Shown in pieces: positions 13,961 through 17,085 of a stretch of 17,085 nucleotides of DNA. The position numbers and the translations under genes were made by a program. The stretch is from [Eubacterium] saphenum (lineage in GTDB: Bacteria; Bacillota; Clostridia; Oscillospirales; Ruminococcaceae), in contig SFLN01000032.1 in assembly GCA_004554555.1 (NCBI GenBank), positions 1 through 17,085 of the forward strand, given 5' to 3'. The stretch's first letter is position 1; the number at the start of each line of letters is the position of its first letter. The notes under the pieces were generated by a model. The model was given only the letters and a program-made list of their open reading frames with translations. It was not told the DNA's origin and ran no database searches.

Positions 13961-14139
13961 GGCTGAGGGGGAACTGCGTTTGGCAAAAAGTCGTAAACGT
14001 CCTCGTAACTGCGAAATTCCTCCTCAGACTGCGGATTCGCGGGTATCAGCCCCGTGCAGTCGCGGTCGCTCGATACGTTCATCAGCGGCTCTCCGTCGTT
14101 TTCTTCGTTTTTCTCGGTTTTGTCGGGATACGGGTACAT
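13945..14139 (-). CDS. Small acidic protein with a DCTGLIPA motif
   Basis: This 64-residue protein is supported by a near-perfect ribosome site AAAGGAGGTGA seven bases before the ATG. It is acidic and Pro-rich with no membrane segment. The core DCTGLIPANPQSEEEFRSYE (about 27-46) resembles a family of small uncharacterised Clostridia proteins with a DCTGLxP signature; this is pattern memory. No function is known to me. The last codons and the TAG lie inside the final partial unit of the tandem array, so the repeat has apparently replaced or set the original C-terminus. A TATAAT at 14207-14202 (minus) is a likely -10, overlapping the secA promoter region. Confidence 0.75.
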   Translation of the reverse strand: MYPYPDKTEKNEENDGEPLMNVSSDRDCTGLIPANPQSEEEFRSYEDVYDFLPNAVPPQPRERS

Positions 14140-14201
14140 TTTTTCACCTCCTTTCAGGTCGAATCTTGTCCAAAATCGCCTTCTTTAGCATTATTCCCGA
14201 A

Positions 14202-14207
14202 ATTATA
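14202..14207 (-). promoter_or_regulatory. -10 box of the DCTGL small-protein gene
   Basis: TATAAT on the minus strand lies about 62 bases upstream of the ATG. Only a weak -35 (TTTTTG-like, 16-base spacer) precedes it, within the secA promoter footprint, so the two divergent promoters would compete for polymerase. Confidence 0.5.
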
Positions 14208-14219
14208 GCGAAAATTCTG

Positions 14220-14248
14220 TTGACAAAAAGCCTCGGATAGTGTATAAT
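14220..14248 (+). promoter_or_regulatory. secA promoter
   Basis: Exact consensus TTGACA (14220-14225), a 17-base spacer and TATAAT (14243-14248) predict a start near 14255 and a leader of about 57 bases. Confidence 0.88.
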
Positions 14249-14311
14249 ATATGTGTATGTTTGTAATTATTTGATTAAGGGTACGATTATCAATAAAGAA
14301 AGGCAAAAATA

Positions 14312-17008
14312 ATGGGAATTATCAAATCTATTTTCGGAACCTATTCGTCAAGAGAATTGAAAAGAATTGAGCCTATAAAACAAGCCGTTCTCGACCTCGA
14401 GCCGAAATACCAGGCAATGAGCGACAAGGAGCTTAAAGCCCAGACCCCTATCCTCAAGGAAAGACTCGCTAACGGTGAAACGCTCGACGATATCCTCCCC
14501 GACGCTTTCGCTGTGTGCAGAGAAGCGTCAAGCAGAGTTATCGGCATAAAACACTACCCCGTACAGATTATCGGCGGTATCGTTCTCCATCAGGGAAGAA
14601 TTGCCGAAATGAGAACCGGTGAGGGTAAAACCTTCGTCGCGACGCTCCCTGCGTACCTCAACGCGCTCACCGGCAAGGGCGTCCATATCGTCACCGTCAA
14701 CGATTACCTCGCAAAGCGCGACAGCGAGTGGATGTCAAAGGTTCACCGCTTCCTCGGGCTTACCGTCGGTCTTATCACCCACGAGCTCGACAACGACCAG
14801 CGCCGCGCCGCTTACGCCTGCGATATAACCTACGCCACCAACAACGAGCTCGGTTTCGATTATCTGCGCGATAATATGTGCATCTACAAGAAGGACCTCG
14901 TTCAGCGTGACCCGAATTTCGCGATTGTCGATGAGGTTGACTCAATCCTTATCGATGAGGCGAGAACTCCCCTCATCATCTCGGGCCGCGGCGACAAGTC
15001 CTCGGATTTGTACGAAAAGGCTGATAAATTCGCCAAAACCCTTACTAAAAACGTTGTCGCCGAGGTTGACACAAAGGAAGAATATGACGACAAGTTTGAC
15101 GGGGATTATCTCGTTGACGAAAAGGCAAAAACCTGCAACCTCCTGCCTAACGGCGTGGCTAAGGCTGAGAAATATTTCGGCGTTGAGAACCTTATGGACC
15201 CCGAAAATATTACCCTCCTTCACCACATCAACCAAGCAATCCGCGCAAACGGCATTATGAAACGCGATGTTGACTATGTTGTTCGCCCCGGAGAAAAAGG
15301 CAATGACGAGGTTGTTATCGTCGATGAATTTACCGGCCGTCTGATGTTCGGCAGACGCTATAACCAAGGTCTTCATCAGGCTATCGAGGCTAAGGAAGGC
15401 GTTAAGATTAACCAGGAAAGCAAAACCCTTGCTACCATCACTTTCCAGAACTTCTTCAGACTGTACAAAAAGCTCTCGGGTATGACCGGTACCGCGATGA
15501 CCGAGGAGGACGAGTTCAGACAGATTTACTCGCTCGACGTTATCGAAATTCCCACAAATAAGCCCGTTATCCGTATCGATAACCACGACAAAATCTACAA
15601 GAATATCAAGGGCAAGCTCAACGCGGTCTGCGACCAGGTTGAAGAGTGCCACAAAAAAGGTCAGCCCGTGCTCGTCGGCACCGTCACCATCGAAAAGTCC
15701 GAGCAGCTCTCAAAGCTCCTCAAGGCGCGCGGTATCAAGCACGAGGTCCTCAACGCGAAAAACCACGAGCGTGAGGCGGAAATTGTCGCGCAGGCAGGCA
15801 AGAAAGGCGCCGTTACTATCGCCACGAATATGGCGGGACGCGGTACCGATATCAAGCTCGGCGGTAACGCAGAGTATCTCGCGCTTGCCGAAATGAGAAA
15901 GCTCGGCTATTCAGACCAGCTTATCCAAGAAGCAACCGGCTTCGCGGAAACCGATGATGAGGAAATCATCGCGGCAAGAGAAAAGTATCAGGAACTCAAC
16001 AAGAGCTTTGAAGAAAAAATCGCGCCCGAGGCTGAAGAGGTTCGCGCGGCGGGCGGTCTGTATATCATAGGCACCGAGCGCCACGAGTCCAGACGTATCG
16101 ACAACCAGCTCCGCGGTCGTGCCGGCCGTCAGGGCGACCCCGGCGAAAGCACCTTCTTCATCTCAATGGAAGACGATTTGATGAGACTGTTCGGCGGTGA
16201 AAAGGTTCAGCGCCTTATGGAAACCATGAATTTCGACGAGGATACCCCCATCGCGGCAGGCTTCCTCTCACGCGCTATCGAAAGTGCGCAGATGAAGATT
16301 GAAGGCAACAACTTCGCTATGCGTAAACACGTCCTCGATTACGACGACGTTATGTCGCAGATGCGCCAGACCATTTACTCGCAGAGAAGGAAAGTTCTCG
16401 ACGGCGAGGATATCCACGACAATATCATTCAGATGATGAAACAGGATATCGAGGAGAACGTCAAGACCTACTGCTCGGACGATATCGCCGATAACTGGAA
16501 TCTCGACGGTCTTCGCGCGCATTATCTCAACGTGTACCTCATGGAAACCGATTTGCGCTTCACAATCGATGAGCTCAACGATATCAGCCAGAAGGATATC
16601 ATCAACATTATCCAAAAGCGCGCCGGTTTAATGTACGATTTGAGAGAAAAAGAACTCGGCTCCGAAAGTATGCGCGAGGTCGAGCGCGTTTGCCTGCTCA
16701 AAACGGTTGACAAGTACTGGATGGACCACATCGACGCTATGGACGAGCTCAAAAACGGTATCGGTCTGCGCGGCTACGCTCAGAGAAACCCCGTCGAGGA
16801 ATACCGCTTCGAGGGCTTCAATATGTTCGACGAGATGATTGCCGCTATTCGCGAGGATACGGTTCGACTCGCACTCACAATTCCCGTTCGCCTCAATGTC
16901 ACTCCTCAGCGTGAACAGGTTATGAAGCCCGACGCTCCGAATGCCGGCGCTAATGTCCCTTATCGCTCCGAGAAACGCGCTGCTAAAAAGTCTAAGAATA
17001 AGAAATAA
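14312..17008 (+). CDS. secA: Preprotein translocase ATPase SecA
   Basis: This 898-residue ATPase drives unfolded preproteins through SecYEG at the cytoplasmic membrane. Seen are Walker A MRTGEGKT (100-107), Walker B DEVD (207-210) followed by DEARTPLIISG, the preprotein-crosslinking domain, TGTAMTEEDEF, AGRGTDIKLGG and the arginine-finger region QLRGRAGRQGDPGES. Helical-wing and scaffold segments follow to near residue 860. The C-terminus ends in a Lys-rich SEKRAAKKSKNKK and lacks the CxCxSGKKxxxCH zinc-binding motif found in many SecA1 proteins. The start follows AAAGG with eight-base spacing. The gene has a consensus promoter and a terminator just after the stop, so it is probably transcribed alone. 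Confidence 0.98.
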   Translation: MGIIKSIFGTYSSRELKRIEPIKQAVLDLEPKYQAMSDKELKAQTPILKERLANGETLDDILPDAFAVCREASSRVIGIKHYPVQIIGGIVLHQGRIAEMRTGEGKTFVATLPAYLNALTGKGVHIVTVNDYLAKRDSEWMSKVHRFLGLTVGLITHELDNDQRRAAYACDITYATNNELGFDYLRDNMCIYKKDLVQRDPNFAIVDEVDSILIDEARTPLIISGRGDKSSDLYEKADKFAKTLTKNVVAEVDTKEEYDDKFDGDYLVDEKAKTCNLLPNGVAKAEKYFGVENLMDPENITLLHHINQAIRANGIMKRDVDYVVRPGEKGNDEVVIVDEFTGRLMFGRRYNQGLHQAIEAKEGVKINQESKTLATITFQNFFRLYKKLSGMTGTAMTEEDEFRQIYSLDVIEIPTNKPVIRIDNHDKIYKNIKGKLNAVCDQVEECHKKGQPVLVGTVTIEKSEQLSKLLKARGIKHEVLNAKNHEREAEIVAQAGKKGAVTIATNMAGRGTDIKLGGNAEYLALAEMRKLGYSDQLIQEATGFAETDDEEIIAAREKYQELNKSFEEKIAPEAEEVRAAGGLYIIGTERHESRRIDNQLRGRAGRQGDPGESTFFISMEDDLMRLFGGEKVQRLMETMNFDEDTPIAAGFLSRAIESAQMKIEGNNFAMRKHVLDYDDVMSQMRQTIYSQRRKVLDGEDIHDNIIQMMKQDIEENVKTYCSDDIADNWNLDGLRAHYLNVYLMETDLRFTIDELNDISQKDIINIIQKRAGLMYDLREKELGSESMREVERVCLLKTVDKYWMDHIDAMDELKNGIGLRGYAQRNPVEEYRFEGFNMFDEMIAAIREDTVRLALTIPVRLNVTPQREQVMKPDAPNAGANVPYRSEKRAAKKSKNKK

Positions 17009-17012
17009 TCAA

Positions 17013-17040
17013 AACTGCCGTGTGTAATAGCACGGCAGTT
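17013..17040 (+). terminator. secA terminator
   Basis: AACTGCCGTG (17013-17022) pairs with CACGGCAGTT (17031-17040), a perfect 10-bp stem with an 8-base loop starting four bases after the stop. The following T-rich tract (CGTTTGTTGATTTT) is weak. Confidence 0.75.
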
Positions 17041-17085
17041 CGTTTGTTGATTTTAAATTGTCTGTCAAAAAGCCCGCAAAGACGG

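Noticed and set aside
13301..14240. Repetitive proteins read through the tandem array (Cys/Arg/Ala-rich)
   Set aside because: Unit lengths of 117 and 119 bp change the reading frame between copies and similar frames appear on both strands.

Overview
The window looks like a chromosomal segment of a Gram-positive Clostridia-type anaerobe, plausibly Oscillospiraceae/Ruminococcaceae. The evidence is a CIRCE-controlled groESL operon, strong Shine-Dalgarno sites, sigma-A-type promoters with 17-bp spacers, a bacterial type A RNase P RNA, and small Clostridia-like proteins. The family placement is inference from gene content, not from a search.

Layout. 1-762 (minus) is the N-terminal part of a nitrite/sulfite reductase-family protein that runs off the left edge. 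994-3198 is the groES-groEL operon with a CIRCE operator and a terminator. 3199-4025 has no credible gene but holds a dense cluster of long hairpins, five of which share a TCGAY loop. 4026-4470 is rnpB (minus) with promoter and terminator. 4568-6357 is a medium-chain-type acyl-CoA synthetase with a consensus promoter. 6365-12689 (minus) is a biosynthetic cluster in two transcription units. The first is an acyltransferase plus an acyl carrier protein, closed by a terminator. The second is a ketosynthase/chain-length-factor fusion, a ketoreductase, a dehydratase, a phosphopantetheinyl transferase and an iron-sulfur flavoprotein. 12811-13100 holds a terminator and a small membrane-anchored protein. 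13262-13960 is a tandem array of 117-119-bp units, each built of two hairpins. 13945-14139 is a 64-residue protein. 14220-17040 is secA with promoter and terminator.

How the genes fit together. The minus-strand cluster has what a reducing type II polyketide/fatty-acid line needs: carrier protein, its activating transferase, condensing enzyme with an inactive partner domain, ketoreductase, dehydratase and an acyltransferase. It has no recognisable enoyl reductase, malonyl transacylase or thioesterase. That predicts an unsaturated (polyene-like) acyl chain built with malonyl-ACP borrowed from primary metabolism and possibly handed to a lipid acceptor by the acyltransferase. The convergent acyl-CoA synthetase could supply a starter but has its own promoter and may be unrelated.

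Most notable are the single-chain KS-CLF protein, its 380-bp leader with three degenerate 64-bp direct repeats, the in-frame duplication of the acyltransferase tail, and two unrelated-looking non-coding hairpin arrays.
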